From the IMG/VR virus record IMGVR_UViG_3300023229_000108, positions 1 through 21,562 of that record: DNA of 21,562 nt; one strand, 5' to 3'. Below, in pieces: positions 7,938 to 14,421 of the stretch. A program made the position numbers and the translations under genes. The stretch comes from a virus. Every line of letters begins with the position of its first letter. The first letter of the stretch is position 1. The notes below the pieces were generated by a model that saw only the letters and a program-made list of their open reading frames with translations, made no database searches and was not told where the DNA came from.

Positions 7938-8987
7938 TCAGTCGTTACTGTCTTGAATGGTTTCTTCATTCTTGCTCACTCCATATTTGAATTCGGTTTC
8001 AGCTGCAAGGTCTAACTTGTGCATGATGTCTTCCGTAAAGTAGGTTTCTGGGTCACTTAGTATTGCCTTACCAAACTGCTTAGACCCGTCAGGCAGTTCA
8101 TACCGTGTAGACACCTTCTTAAACACCTCATACTTCTCTGCCAGTTCCAGCAGGCCGTAGTATCGATCCAATCCCCTGTCATAAGTCAGTCGAACGTCCA
8201 CCATCTTGTTCTCTTTGGTGAGGCGGGACTTGTGGTTCTTACAATGAATGATGTTACCGATAACCTCAGTACCATCCTTCTCTTTCTTCTTGCTGAGGTA
8301 GATGATAGAACTCGCAGCATACTTCAGCCCAGAACCACCACCCATCTCCTTGGTAGAGAACAAGCCCATACTCTCGTAAGTATGATTAGTCACCACCATC
8401 GGAACCTTTGCTCGCCCAAGTTTAAGGGTCAGAACTCTGAACGCCGCTTTGAGAACCTGAGCCCTTGTCATGTCCCGTGTCTCTTTACCATCAGCAGTAT
8501 CTTCGACTTCCTTCGTGGTACTCAGCATCCCCAGAGAGTCCAGACAAAGGAACATTGGATTGCGATCACTCTCAGGTTGCGCCATGTAACTGTCAAGGAC
8601 TTTGAGCGCTTGGGTGCGAAACTCCTGCACAGTTGTAACAGGGAAGATCACCATACGCTTGGGATCAATCCCCCGGTCAACAACCATGTTCTTGGTAATC
8701 GCACTTTCACTCTCAAAATATATGACCCCCGCATTTGGATCACTGTCAAGGAAGTTCTTCACAATACCCATAAGGAAGTATGTCTTACCTGTTGCACTCT
8801 CTCCTGCGATTGCAGTAATCTTATTGGCAGGCAACCCCCCATACAATGAGCCACTCAATAATGCATTGAAGATATATGAGCCAGTATCAATGAAACTGTC
8901 CACATCTCCTGCTTCAACTCCGTCATCCACGATAGATGCGTATTCATTACCAACTTCCTTGATAATGTCCTTTAGAAAATTATTCAT
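7938..8987 (-). CDS. uvsX: UvsX, RecA-like recombinase
   Basis: At 349 aa this is near T4 UvsX (391 aa). Walker A is GESATGKT at 62-69 and Walker B ends at Asp150 in [11 protein letters not shown]. The L2 region follows [21 protein letters not shown] (about 200-220), with the Gly-rich loop typical of phage RecA proteins. The C-terminus is acidic (EETIQDSND). UvsX forms filaments on single-stranded DNA, performs strand exchange and starts recombination-dependent replication with UvsY and the gp41 helicase. The SD AGAGGA stands about 8 bases before the ATG. Upstream is a conserved marine-phage protein; downstream are two small unknowns. I saw no disrupted motif. Confidence 0.95.
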   Translation of the reverse strand: MNNFLKDIIKEVGNEYASIVDDGVEAGDVDSFIDTGSYIFNALLSGSLYGGLPANKITAIAGESATGKTYFLMGIVKNFLDSDPNAGVIYFESESAITKNMVVDRGIDPKRMVIFPVTTVQEFRTQALKVLDSYMAQPESDRNPMFLCLDSLGMLSTTKEVEDTADGKETRDMTRAQVLKAAFRVLTLKLGRAKVPMVVTNHTYESMGLFSTKEMGGGSGLKYAASSIIYLSKKKEKDGTEVIGNIIHCKNHKSRLTKENKMVDVRLTYDRGLDRYYGLLELAEKYEVFKKVSTRYELPDGSKQFGKAILSDPETYFTEDIMHKLDLAAETEFKYGVSKNEETIQDSND

Positions 8988-9010
8988 TTCAATATTCCTC
9001 TTTCATTTTA

Positions 9011-9730
9011 TTAATCCCAAAGATTTTGATAATATACACCAAACAATCTAAACCCATTTTGAATTCTTTCTTCATATACCTTACGGCCATCCCAATCATA
9101 TACCTTAGTATCATTAGGGCCATGGATCATTTCACTGTTTCCGTTTTCCAGTTTCATCCATTGTATATCACTTACCCCAGTTTCAAATTGATCTTCCCAA
9201 TCGGTATTAACCTTACTGTCAAAGGCAAAGATCATTTCGTCCATTACCCAATTCCAACGATCAAAGAAACGATCATCAACTTCCCCATTCTTCTTATAAT
9301 TCGCCAACTCTTTCTTATTAGGCTTCAAATGGTCTGGGCAATCCTTTATATCAACTTGAGGCCCGCCGTGATTAGTTTCTTTAAGTTGCTTGAGCATAGG
9401 AAGAATGATATAAGCAAGGGTGCTATCCATGCTCCATGTATCCCACGAATCTATCTGGACGTTAACAGTCCTCTTCTTTTTACTGTCAGCCCAAGTTAGA
9501 AACTTAGACAGCACAGTGTCGTGACGATCACGATCCCAACTGACCTTCTCGCCAACTTGTGTTTCAGGCTCTATGCTACCGTAAGCAAGCCATTCACCAA
9601 ACTGATAAACCCACTCTGGTTTATCAGTTATTCCGTCTTCGCCTGGAACTTTCTTTGCCCAGAAGCAAAGTTTATCTGCCAGTTGATACGGGCCGAACCA
9701 TTTTTTATACTTTCCGATAGTAACTTTCAT
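9011..9730 (-). CDS. Conserved marine-phage protein of unknown function (239 aa)
   Basis: I recall this family as widespread in marine T4-like phages but without assigned function. The landmarks are the start KVTIGKYKKWFGPYQLADK, the segment IDSWDTWSMDSTLAYIILPM, the acidic FFDRWNWVMDEMIFAFDSK, and the ending NGFRLFGVYYQNLWD. It is rich in Trp, Asp and Lys and has no membrane segment; it is probably a soluble alpha/beta protein. It starts one base into the stop of the preceding gene (TGATG), so the two are coupled. It ends 23 bases before uvsX, which suggests expression with recombination functions. Confidence 0.82.
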   Translation of the reverse strand: MKVTIGKYKKWFGPYQLADKLCFWAKKVPGEDGITDKPEWVYQFGEWLAYGSIEPETQVGEKVSWDRDRHDTVLSKFLTWADSKKKRTVNVQIDSWDTWSMDSTLAYIILPMLKQLKETNHGGPQVDIKDCPDHLKPNKKELANYKKNGEVDDRFFDRWNWVMDEMIFAFDSKVNTDWEDQFETGVSDIQWMKLENGNSEMIHGPNDTKVYDWDGRKVYEERIQNGFRLFGVYYQNLWD

Positions 9731-10158
9731 CAGATTGCTTTCGATACCATTTCGCCATCACGAACAACATGCCTGTGAATAGTACAACCACTTGACCGAA
9801 TATAAGCACGGCCCCCATCAATCATATTACCGTTATCAAACTGCTTGTAGTCCCAACGGTCAGCACTATATTGTAGAGTACCTTCATCGTCCTCTACAAG
9901 CCCAAACTCAAAACCCTCAACTGCATCTGCATTGGTAATCATAAGATTTCCTGTACCCTGTGATTTATACAACCCAAAATACCGATTGCCAAACTCTGGG
10001 TGAGGGGTTGCACGATAGAACACATCAGCTGAGTTTGTTCCTTGCTCAGTAGGGGTGGTGGTACAGACATACTTTACTGGCACGCCATCCTTCTCTGAAT
10101 AAAGTTCACAAATCTTATCTGTATCAAACATGGGAATATGCTTAATTGTACCACCCAT
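9730..10158 (-). CDS. Hypothetical protein (142 aa)
   Basis: Soluble protein with an N-terminal MGGTIKHIPMFDTDKICEL, a beta-rich middle (NRYFGLYKSQGTGNLMITNAD) and an end containing YIRSSGCTIHRHVVRDGEMV. I cannot assign a family. The gene starts one base after the stop of a tiny membrane protein and overlaps the following gene by one base. A sigma70-like promoter with -35 at 10231-10226 and -10 at 10208-10203 lies about 45 bases upstream and probably starts its transcript. Confidence 0.7.
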   Translation of the reverse strand: MGGTIKHIPMFDTDKICELYSEKDGVPVKYVCTTTPTEQGTNSADVFYRATPHPEFGNRYFGLYKSQGTGNLMITNADAVEGFEFGLVEDDEGTLQYSADRWDYKQFDNGNMIDGGRAYIRSSGCTIHRHVVRDGEMVSKAI

Positions 10159-10159
10159 C

Positions 10160-10324
10160 TCACTTCGCTCCTGTCATCATATAAAAGAATATTGTAACTA
10201 TTACTATATACCCTATTGTAACAAATGTCAAGGTATAAAATACATATTTCAAAGATTTAATTGGGTGGCTTACAAAGAAGCAGAGGACAAACCCAATCAC
10301 AAATAATATTAGTAGTGCTTCCAT
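10160..10324 (-). CDS. 54-aa two-helix membrane protein
   Basis: The frame from ATG at 10324 encodes MEALLILFVIGFVLCFF, then SHPIKSLKY, then VFYTLTFVTIGYIVIVTIFF and a short tail MMTGAK. The two hydrophobic stretches (about 3-18 and 28-48) are separated by a basic turn, as in a helical hairpin in the inner membrane. The stop is separated by one base from the next ATG (TGAGATG), which supports a real gene. The SD is weak. A promoter for the next gene lies inside its coding sequence. Function unknown; tiny membrane proteins of this kind are common among phage early genes. Confidence 0.6.
   Translation of the reverse strand: MEALLILFVIGFVLCFFVSHPIKSLKYVFYTLTFVTIGYIVIVTIFFYMMTGAK
10203..10231 (-). 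promoter_or_regulatory. Sigma70-like early promoter inside the membrane-protein gene
   Basis: The minus strand reads TTGACA (10231-10226), 17 bases, TATAGT (10208-10203). It lies within codons of the 54-aa gene and would drive the 142-aa gene, the 239-aa gene and possibly uvsX. Confidence 0.65.
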
Positions 10325-10342
10325 AGCAGTTATTACAGATTA

Positions 10343-10693
10343 TTAGTCAGCAGCCCGACGAAACCCTTCTGGAGTATATTCCCGCTGACGGCGGATTTGA
10401 TAGTTACCGGGCGGGACACGAAGCGTTTCATGTGTGTCAAATGAACGAATATGCTGAATATCAGTTGGTTCTTTAACAATAAGAAACAGTTCATACAGAT
10501 CATTATCTGGAACATGATCGGGCTTGAATGCTTCAACACGATCTGCAACCATAACATGGTTATGCCCAGTTTCGCTATGTGCGATTGTAAAGTATCCGTT
10601 TTCAGATTCCATTTTCTCTACGTTCTCAGGAATATCATCGATACGAATAATAATAAAATCACCCTGTGCAGCCATTTTAGTGAATGTTTTCAT
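10343..10693 (-). CDS. Conserved phage protein of unknown function (116 aa)
   Basis: The start MKTFTKMAAQGDFIIIRIDD is followed by GYFTIAHSETGHNHVMVADR (about 33-52) and PPGNYQIRRQREYTPEGF near the end. I recall proteins with the HSETGH-x-H-V pattern in many phages, without a known role. The His-rich beta segment could bind metal. A strong SD (GGAGAGA, about 5 bases) precedes the ATG, and an early promoter lies about 55 bases upstream. It follows the two-gene QV array and is the first gene behind that array's duplicated end. Confidence 0.75.
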   Translation of the reverse strand: MKTFTKMAAQGDFIIIRIDDIPENVEKMESENGYFTIAHSETGHNHVMVADRVEAFKPDHVPDNDLYELFLIVKEPTDIQHIRSFDTHETLRVPPGNYQIRRQREYTPEGFRRAAD

Positions 10694-10738
10694 AGTAATC
10701 TCTCCATTTCATAGTAGTATTGAAAGTATATTTATCTT

Positions 10739-10840
10739 ATTATAACTAATAGTAACATATCTAAAGGATTTTGTCAAGGGATATTTTGAGTTGTTGTCAA
10801 ATAAAGTTTCTACATCTCTATATCATCCCAGACTTGAGCC
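10739..10840. repeat. Duplicated block, copy 1: promoter plus 3' end of a QV array
   Basis: This stretch matches 12035-12135 almost base for base, apart from a handful of differences and one single-base indel. It contains the TATAAT-TACTAT-TTGACA promoter, the spacer, and the last codons and stop of the array's final QV gene. It places the same early promoter directly behind each array. Confidence 0.85.
10749..10777 (-). promoter_or_regulatory. Early promoter for the 116-aa gene
   Basis: TTGACA (10777-10772), 17 bases, TACTAT (10754-10749). A second hexamer TATAAT (10744-10739) starts four bases after the -10. Confidence 0.8.
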
Positions 10841-10986
10841 TTGACTTGACGCCAGACTTGTTCCCAGACCTGATCCCTGACTTGATCAATGACTTGATCC
10901 ATGACTTGATCCATGACTTGAGCGTTGACTTGAACCCTGACTTGAGCCCAGACTTGATCCATGACTTGATTGCTGACAGATTTCAT
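10810..10986 (-). CDS. QV-repeat protein (58 aa), last gene of the two-gene array
   Basis: The protein starts MKSVSNQV and consists of about 12 tandem Q-V-x-x units (MDQV, WAQV, RVQV, NAQV, IDQV, WEQV, WRQV, KAQV), ending WDDIEM. The variable pair is mostly one bulky residue (W, M, Y, R) plus one small or acidic residue. The ATG overlaps the stop of the preceding QV gene as ATGA, and no SD is seen, so reinitiation is likely. The last 40 bases and the promoter behind them are duplicated at 12105. It is too small for a catalytic domain; a helical or solenoid scaffold is possible. Confidence 0.7.
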   Translation of the reverse strand: MKSVSNQVMDQVWAQVRVQVNAQVMDQVMDQVIDQVRDQVWEQVWRQVKAQVWDDIEM

Positions 10987-11147
10987 TGTATATCATCCCA
11001 GACTTGATCCCAGACTTGATCCATGACTTGAGCGTTGACTTGAACCCTGACTTGAGCCCAGACTTGATCCATGACTTGATTGCTGACTTGATTCCAGACT
11101 TGAAGATAGACTTGATCCATGACTTGAGCCCTGATGGATTTCAGCAA
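10983..11147 (-). CDS. QV-repeat protein without ATG start (54 aa), behind the DUF6745-like gene
   Basis: Eleven Q-V-x-x units follow LLKSIRAQVMDQVYLQVWNQ and end in WDDIQ. It closely matches the beginning of the first gene of the five-gene array (12956-13180), but the expected ATG is CTG and one 12-bp unit (KNKV) is missing. A TTG codon sits just upstream, about 8 bases after GAGGA, and gives the coordinates used here. The gene begins four bases after the DUF6745-like stop and runs into the next QV gene through an ATGA overlap. Either it starts at TTG/CTG, or an inner ATG is used, or it is decaying. Confidence 0.55.
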   Translation of the reverse strand: MLKSIRAQVMDQVYLQVWNQVSNQVMDQVWAQVRVQVNAQVMDQVWDQVWDDIQ

Positions 11148-11150
11148 TAA

Positions 11151-12011
11151 TCAAGTCCTCACTTCAAGCTGTCGGAGAAGGTCGCCGTCCAAACCATAGG
11201 TCCAAGCATTAGCATCAAGGGCAGTCTTCATTTCCGGGGGAACTGGCAAGGCAAACTCCCGCCCAGTTCCACAGCGTACTTTGAGAAACTTCTCACGGCC
11301 AATATCAGGAATAGTCACCTCAACCAATGTGCCAATCATTGGATCATCATCACAATCAATCACAGATGCATCCAGCTTCCGAAGAATTGTAGCCCAACCG
11401 ATAATTTCACATGCACATCGGCGCTGCTCAACATTTTCCCAATTAAGGGCAGTTTCAGGAGCAAGCCCTGCCTTGTTAGTAATCCATTCAGCAGGGATAC
11501 GAACACCATGCCAAGCGAACACTGAATAACCATCACGATAGCAAATAGCAGGGCCATCCTCACAGTGCAGCAGATTTCGGTCATCAAACTTGATTACTTC
11601 TGGCCGATCCTGAAAGACAACCGTATCTTCATATACGTTCAACCATCCACAATATTTGGCAAGCTCTGTGATACCATCCAGTTTTTCACAATCTTTGATT
11701 TTTAGAACATTGCGAAAATATTCATAAAACGCCAGCCAACTTGCATCATGGCTACGATAGATCATATCAGACACGATAGTCGATGCCGACATGGAAGGGT
11801 CAAGCTCTTGAATGATTCGAACTGCATCCATAGGACTTTTAGCCTGATAAAAATTGACAGGATTCTTGATACCAGCCAAGTTATATGCTTTGCAAACTGC
11901 ATCTTTTGATTTCTCAAAATCAATCGGATCAGTTGACAGCCCAATTTTTAGCCACTTATCACGATAGACATCAAATTGCGCTTCTTGTTCGGCAGTAAGT
12001 TTTTCAATCAT
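11151..12011 (-). CDS. DUF6745-like protein (286 aa)
   Basis: The C-terminal two thirds have landmarks I associate with DUF6745: DASWLAFYEYFRNVL (about 89-103), LAKYCGWLNVYEDTVVFQDRP, LLHCEDGPAICYRDGYSVFAWHGVRIPAEWI (about 148-178), NVEQRRCACEIIGW, and an end with FLKVRCGTGREFALPVP. Function of the family is not established. As I recall, many bacterial members carry long Q-V-x-x repeat tracts in the same chain; here the gene has none, while separate QV genes lie before and behind it. The first 80 residues (LTAEQEAQFDVYRDKWLKIG) look helical. It has its own early promoter (12073-12045) and a weak SD. A QV gene starts four bases after its stop, possibly coupled. Confidence 0.75.
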   Translation of the reverse strand: MIEKLTAEQEAQFDVYRDKWLKIGLSTDPIDFEKSKDAVCKAYNLAGIKNPVNFYQAKSPMDAVRIIQELDPSMSASTIVSDMIYRSHDASWLAFYEYFRNVLKIKDCEKLDGITELAKYCGWLNVYEDTVVFQDRPEVIKFDDRNLLHCEDGPAICYRDGYSVFAWHGVRIPAEWITNKAGLAPETALNWENVEQRRCACEIIGWATILRKLDASVIDCDDDPMIGTLVEVTIPDIGREKFLKVRCGTGREFALPVPPEMKTALDANAWTYGLDGDLLRQLEVRT

Positions 12012-12034
12012 TATATTTCACTTTCTAATTTCTG

Positions 12035-12135
12035 ATTATAACTAATAGTATCATATCTAAAGGATTTTGTCAAGAAGAATCTGAGTTGTTGTCAAATAAA
12101 GTTTCTACATCTCTATATCATCCCAGACTTGAGCC
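12035..12135. repeat. Duplicated block, copy 2: promoter plus 3' end of a QV array
   Basis: Second copy of the block at 10739-10840. It joins the end of the five-gene array to the promoter of the DUF6745-like gene. The near identity includes non-coding spacer, so the duplication is recent or kept alike by recombination. Confidence 0.85.
12045..12073 (-). promoter_or_regulatory. Early promoter for the DUF6745-like gene
   Basis: TTGACA (12073-12068), 17 bases, TACTAT (12050-12045), then TATAAT (12040-12035) four bases further on. The same sequence as the promoter at 10777-10749 except for one base in the spacer. Confidence 0.8.
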
Positions 12136-12281
12136 CTGACTTGATCCATGACTTGATCCCAGACTTGATCCATGACTTGAGCCCTGACTTGATCCCAGAC
12201 TTGATCCATGACTTGATCCCAGACTTGATCCATGACTTGAGCCCTGACTTGATTCTTGACTTGATTGCTGACAGATTTCAT
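12105..12281 (-). CDS. QV-repeat protein (58 aa), fifth gene of the five-gene array
   Basis: MKSVSNQVKNQV is followed by repeating RAQV, MDQV and WDQV units, about 12 in all, with the ending WDDIEM shared with the last gene of the other array. The middle is itself a higher-order repeat of RA-MD-WD-MD-WD. The ATG overlaps the upstream TGA (ATGA). It is shorter than 60 codons, but its boundaries match its neighbours exactly. Confidence 0.7.
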   Translation of the reverse strand: MKSVSNQVKNQVRAQVMDQVWDQVMDQVWDQVRAQVMDQVWDQVMDQVRAQVWDDIEM

Positions 12282-12547
12282 TGTATATCATCCCAGACTT
12301 GATCCCTGACTTGATTGGTGACTTGTTCCCTGACTTGATTGCTGACTTGATTCCAGACTTGATTCCAGACTTGACCATAGGCTTGAGTGTTGACTTGATC
12401 CCAGACTTGATCATTGACTTGATCCCAGACTTGATCCATGACTTGATCCCAGACTTGATTGCTGACTTGAACCCTGACTTGAGCGTTGACTTGAACCCTG
12501 ACTTGAGCCCAGACTTGATCCATGACTTGATTGCTGACAGATTTCAT
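12278..12547 (-). CDS. QV-repeat protein (89 aa), fourth gene of the array
   Basis: This is the longest QV protein here: MKSVSNQV, 19 QV units and one variant (NTQAYGQV), ending WDDIQ. It shares the stretch WNQVWNQVSNQVREQVTNQV with the third gene, which points to unit-level duplication. Start and stop overlap both neighbours as ATGA. Confidence 0.7.
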   Translation of the reverse strand: MKSVSNQVMDQVWAQVRVQVNAQVRVQVSNQVWDQVMDQVWDQVNDQVWDQVNTQAYGQVWNQVWNQVSNQVREQVTNQVRDQVWDDIQ

Positions 12548-12729
12548 TGTATATCATCCCAGACTTGATCCCTGACTTGATTGGTGACTTGTTCCCTGAC
12601 TTGATTGCTGACTTGATTCCAGACTTGATTCCAGACTTGAAGATAGACTTGAGTGTTGACTTGATCCCAGACTTGATCATTGACTTGATCCATGACTTGA
12701 TCCATGACTTGATTCTTGACTGATTTCAT
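12544..12729 (-). CDS. QV-repeat protein (61 aa), third gene of the array
   Basis: MKSVKNQV plus MDQV, NDQV, WDQV, NTQV, YLQV and WNQV units, 13 QV in all, ending WDDIQ. Same four-base ATGA coupling on both sides. No Cys, no charge cluster, no signal peptide. Confidence 0.7.
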   Translation of the reverse strand: MKSVKNQVMDQVMDQVNDQVWDQVNTQVYLQVWNQVWNQVSNQVREQVTNQVRDQVWDDIQ

Positions 12730-12959
12730 TTTATATCATGCATGACTTGTCTATAGACTTGACCATAGGCTTGAGTGCTGACTTGATCATAGACTTGATC
12801 CATGACTTGACGCCAGACTTGTTCCCAGACCTGATCCATGACTTGATTGCTGACTTGATTCCAGACTTGAAGATAGACTTGATCCATGACTTGATCCCTG
12901 ACTTGAGCGTTGACTTGAACCCTGACTTGAGCCCTGACTTGATTCTTGACTGATTTCAT
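12726..12959 (-). CDS. QV-repeat protein (77 aa), second gene of the array
   Basis: MKSVKNQVRAQV, 16 QV units and one QA variant (STQAYGQV), ending YRQVMHDIK. It contains the block YLQVWNQVSNQVMDQVW that is also in the first gene and in the TTG-start copy at 10983. ATGA overlaps at both ends. Confidence 0.7.
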   Translation of the reverse strand: MKSVKNQVRAQVRVQVNAQVRDQVMDQVYLQVWNQVSNQVMDQVWEQVWRQVMDQVYDQVSTQAYGQVYRQVMHDIK

Positions 12960-13180
12960 TTTATATCATCCATGACTTGAGCCCAGACTTGATCATAGAC
13001 TTGATTGCTGACTTGATCCATGACTTGAGCCCAGACTTGATCCATGACTTGAGCGTTGACTTGAACCCTGACTTGAGCCCAGACTTGATCCATGACTTGA
13101 TTGCTGACTTGATTCCAGACTTGAAGATAGACTTGATCCATGACTTGAGCCCTGACTTTATTCTTAACTGATTTCATCAT
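12956..13180 (-). CDS. QV-repeat protein (74 aa), first gene of the array
   Basis: The frame begins MMKSVKNKVRAQV; either of two adjacent ATGs could be used. It has 15 QV units and one KV, and ends WAQVMDDIK. It starts one base after the stop of the 49-aa gene and so would be translated from the same message, driven by the early promoter at 13392-13364. All QV dipeptides are written CAAGTC. It looks like the parent of the copy at 10983-11147. Confidence 0.72.
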   Translation of the reverse strand: MMKSVKNKVRAQVMDQVYLQVWNQVSNQVMDQVWAQVRVQVNAQVMDQVWAQVMDQVSNQVYDQVWAQVMDDIK

Positions 13181-13181
13181 A

Positions 13182-13331
13182 CTATACCCCAGATTCTATC
13201 TTGGCAATACGAGCCTTCATATACTCTGTAATGATGGGGTCAATTTTTATATTCATATCAGATATTCTTTGCAACTCCATCTTAAACACCATAAGGGTGG
13301 GCATATCTGCGCCGTTGATATTGATGCTCAT
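13182..13331 (-). CDS. 49-aa protein, first gene of the QV operon
   Basis: The frame reads MSINING, then LMVFKMELQRISDMNIKIDP and ITEYMKARIAKIESGV. It is likely helical. Its stop is one base before the first QV gene, and an early promoter lies about 35 bases upstream of its ATG. An AAGGAG lies about 15 bases from the ATG, further than usual, so an inner start is possible. Function unknown; it may be co-regulated with the QV proteins. Confidence 0.6.
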   Translation of the reverse strand: MSININGADMPTLMVFKMELQRISDMNIKIDPIITEYMKARIAKIESGV

Positions 13332-13363
13332 AACTCATTTCTCATACTCCTTCATTATATCTT

Positions 13364-13392
13364 ATAGTATCATACCCAAAGGGATTTGTCAA
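13364..13392 (-). promoter_or_regulatory. Early promoter of the five-gene QV operon
   Basis: TTGACA (13392-13387), 17 bases, TACTAT (13369-13364), then TATAAT four bases further on. The leader contains AAGGAG. Confidence 0.8.
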
Positions 13393-13415
13393 CAGTTAAT
13401 CTCAGATATTCTTTA

Positions 13416-13444
13416 TATTTTTCTACAGGGAAGGTAAATCAAAG
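13416..13444. repeat. 29-bp direct repeat, copy R1
   Basis: The core GGGAAGGTAAATCAAAG is identical to R2 at 13859-13875. The flanks (TATTTTTCTACA here, TATTTTTTCATA there) differ at three places. Both copies are followed on the plus strand by G-rich blocks and an AGCTCTCA element. They bracket the 105-aa gene. Confidence 0.75.
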
Positions 13445-13496
13445 TGCGCTCAGTTTTGAGGGGGGGCCATTCAGGTAGCTCTCAAAAAAGGTTTCA

Positions 13497-13814
13497 CTAC
13501 ACCACTTCATAGGTCGCATCAAATATGTCTGGCTTGCACGGATAGCGTTCGCCCTTAATACCTGTAATAACCCAATCGCCGGGGCAGACGTTATGACCAG
13601 CCTCAAGCGTATCAATCCATCCATGATCGTGCATTCTGATACCACAATGCTTACAAAGAGTTTCTCCCCCAACGTCAGGGTGCCGAAAATATCGAACAAC
13701 ATTGCCCTCCGGTCCCTGCTTCATAATGCGGGTCTTGCCTCCATCGTCCGGGTGGTCGCCATTCTTGTGCCATTGGTGGGCCTCAATAACTACGGGTTTT
13801 TTTCTAAATTTCAT
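13497..13814 (-). CDS. Conserved phage protein (105 aa) with possible zinc site
   Basis: Starts MKFRKKPVVIEAHQWHKNGD and ends GDWVITGIKGERYPCKPDIFDATYEVV, a pair of landmarks I recall from many phage proteins of unknown function. In the centre CKHCGIRMHDHGW carries two Cys and two His close together and may bind zinc. The SD AAAGGA stands about 9 bases before the ATG. It lies between two copies of a short direct repeat, so it may be an exchangeable cassette. No enzyme motif is visible. Confidence 0.78.
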   Translation of the reverse strand: MKFRKKPVVIEAHQWHKNGDHPDDGGKTRIMKQGPEGNVVRYFRHPDVGGETLCKHCGIRMHDHGWIDTLEAGHNVCPGDWVITGIKGERYPCKPDIFDATYEVV

Positions 13815-13846
13815 CGTCGTTGTCCTTTTCAGAGTTTCGGGGGCTG

Positions 13847-13875
13847 TATTTTTTCATAGGGAAGGTAAATCAAAG
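13847..13875. repeat. 29-bp direct repeat, copy R2
   Basis: See R1 at 13416-13444. It lies between the 105-aa gene and the HNH endonuclease. A weaker similar stretch with the same GGGTAGGGG block occurs around 14446-14490, upstream of the HNH gene. Confidence 0.72.
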
Positions 13876-13928
13876 GGTGCTGAGGTTTGGGGGTAGGGGT
13901 AAAGCTCTCAGCGGTTCTCAGTGGTTCC

Positions 13929-14408
13929 TCAGAACTTATTAGACTTTCGCAGATTTTCGGTTATTGTAAGGTATTGCAGATTACTCACCGTATGTAACCC
14001 AGATACATTCTTACCATTCAATGGAACAATATGATCTACATGAAAACCTGTGGGACAGTTACGGTAGAACTCCTGTATTTCATCCATATCATCGAAGACA
14101 AATCTTTCTTTGATACGCTTACTATTCTTTGCATTACGAGCTGCATATTTACCCTTATAGTATTCCCTCTGATATGCTCTGAGGTGTTCTCTGTTTTCCC
14201 TCTGCCATTTTATAGTGTTTGTATTTTTGTTAATTATATTATTCCTTTTCTTATGGCAAGGAACACATCGACTGGTTTTGTATATAACAGGTTCACCCTT
14301 AACATTATACCGCTTTTGTTTTACTAGTAACCTTAAAGTAGAACCACACTTACGACAGGGGTTTCCCTCTTTGTATGCTGGTTCTTTCTTGCTGCCTTTA
14401 TTACCCAT
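13929..14408 (-). CDS. HNH endonuclease, probable free-standing homing enzyme
   Basis: The 159-aa protein has a zinc-finger-like N-terminus, Cys18-x-x-Cys21 and Cys48-x-x-Cys51. A basic linker follows (NREHLRAYQREYYKGKYAARN). The C-terminal HNH core reads GFHVDHIVPLNGKNVSGLH (Asp125-His126), then Asn143 in SNLQYL and Asn152 in ENLRKSNKF. Such enzymes nick or cut a target in related phages and spread their own gene. It sits among small accessory genes next to repeats and an RNA-like region with no gene. A TATAAATA box ends five bases before the ATG; AGAGAT is the only SD candidate. It appears intact. Confidence 0.9.
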   Translation of the reverse strand: MGNKGSKKEPAYKEGNPCRKCGSTLRLLVKQKRYNVKGEPVIYKTSRCVPCHKKRNNIINKNTNTIKWQRENREHLRAYQREYYKGKYAARNAKNSKRIKERFVFDDMDEIQEFYRNCPTGFHVDHIVPLNGKNVSGLHTVSNLQYLTITENLRKSNKF

Positions 14409-14413
14409 ATCTC

Positions 14414-14421
14414 TATTTATA
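14414..14421 (-). promoter_or_regulatory. T4-late-like box abutting the HNH start
   Basis: TATAAATA with five bases (GAGAT) to the ATG. A late transcript started here would have almost no leader. T4 homing endonuclease genes are known to be held to late expression, so late control would fit. Confidence 0.45.

Larger units (their letters stand above)
12118..13171. repeat. 12-bp tandem repeat array (GACTTG every 12 bp on the plus strand)
   Basis: GACTTG recurs every 12 bases over about 1 kb, broken only at gene borders. The six bases between copies come from a small set (ATCCAT, ATCCCA, AGCCCT, AACCCT, AGCGTT, ATTGCT, AAGATA). A second stretch of the same array lies at 10828-11140. Since 12 is a multiple of three, every frame is periodic and long frames appear on both strands. 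The minus-strand Q-V-x-x frame is favoured by ordered starts and stops. Confidence 0.9.

Noticed and set aside
8232-9051. Long plus-strand open frames opposite uvsX
   Set aside because: They are antisense to a gene with intact RecA motifs, have no SD and encode nothing recognisable.
12281-13171. Plus-strand frames reading D-L-I-x repeats, and minus-strand frames reading K-S-G-I or G-S-S repeats, over the 12-bp array
   Set aside because: A 12-bp repeat keeps several frames open without selection. Only the Q-V-x-x frame shows a uniform start (MKSV), a uniform end (DDI or HDI) and ATGA coupling in every copy, and it matches the repeats I recall from DUF6745 proteins.
10828-13171. CRISPR array
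   Set aside because: The unit is 12 bp with 6-base variable parts, far below repeat and spacer sizes of CRISPR, and there are no cas genes.
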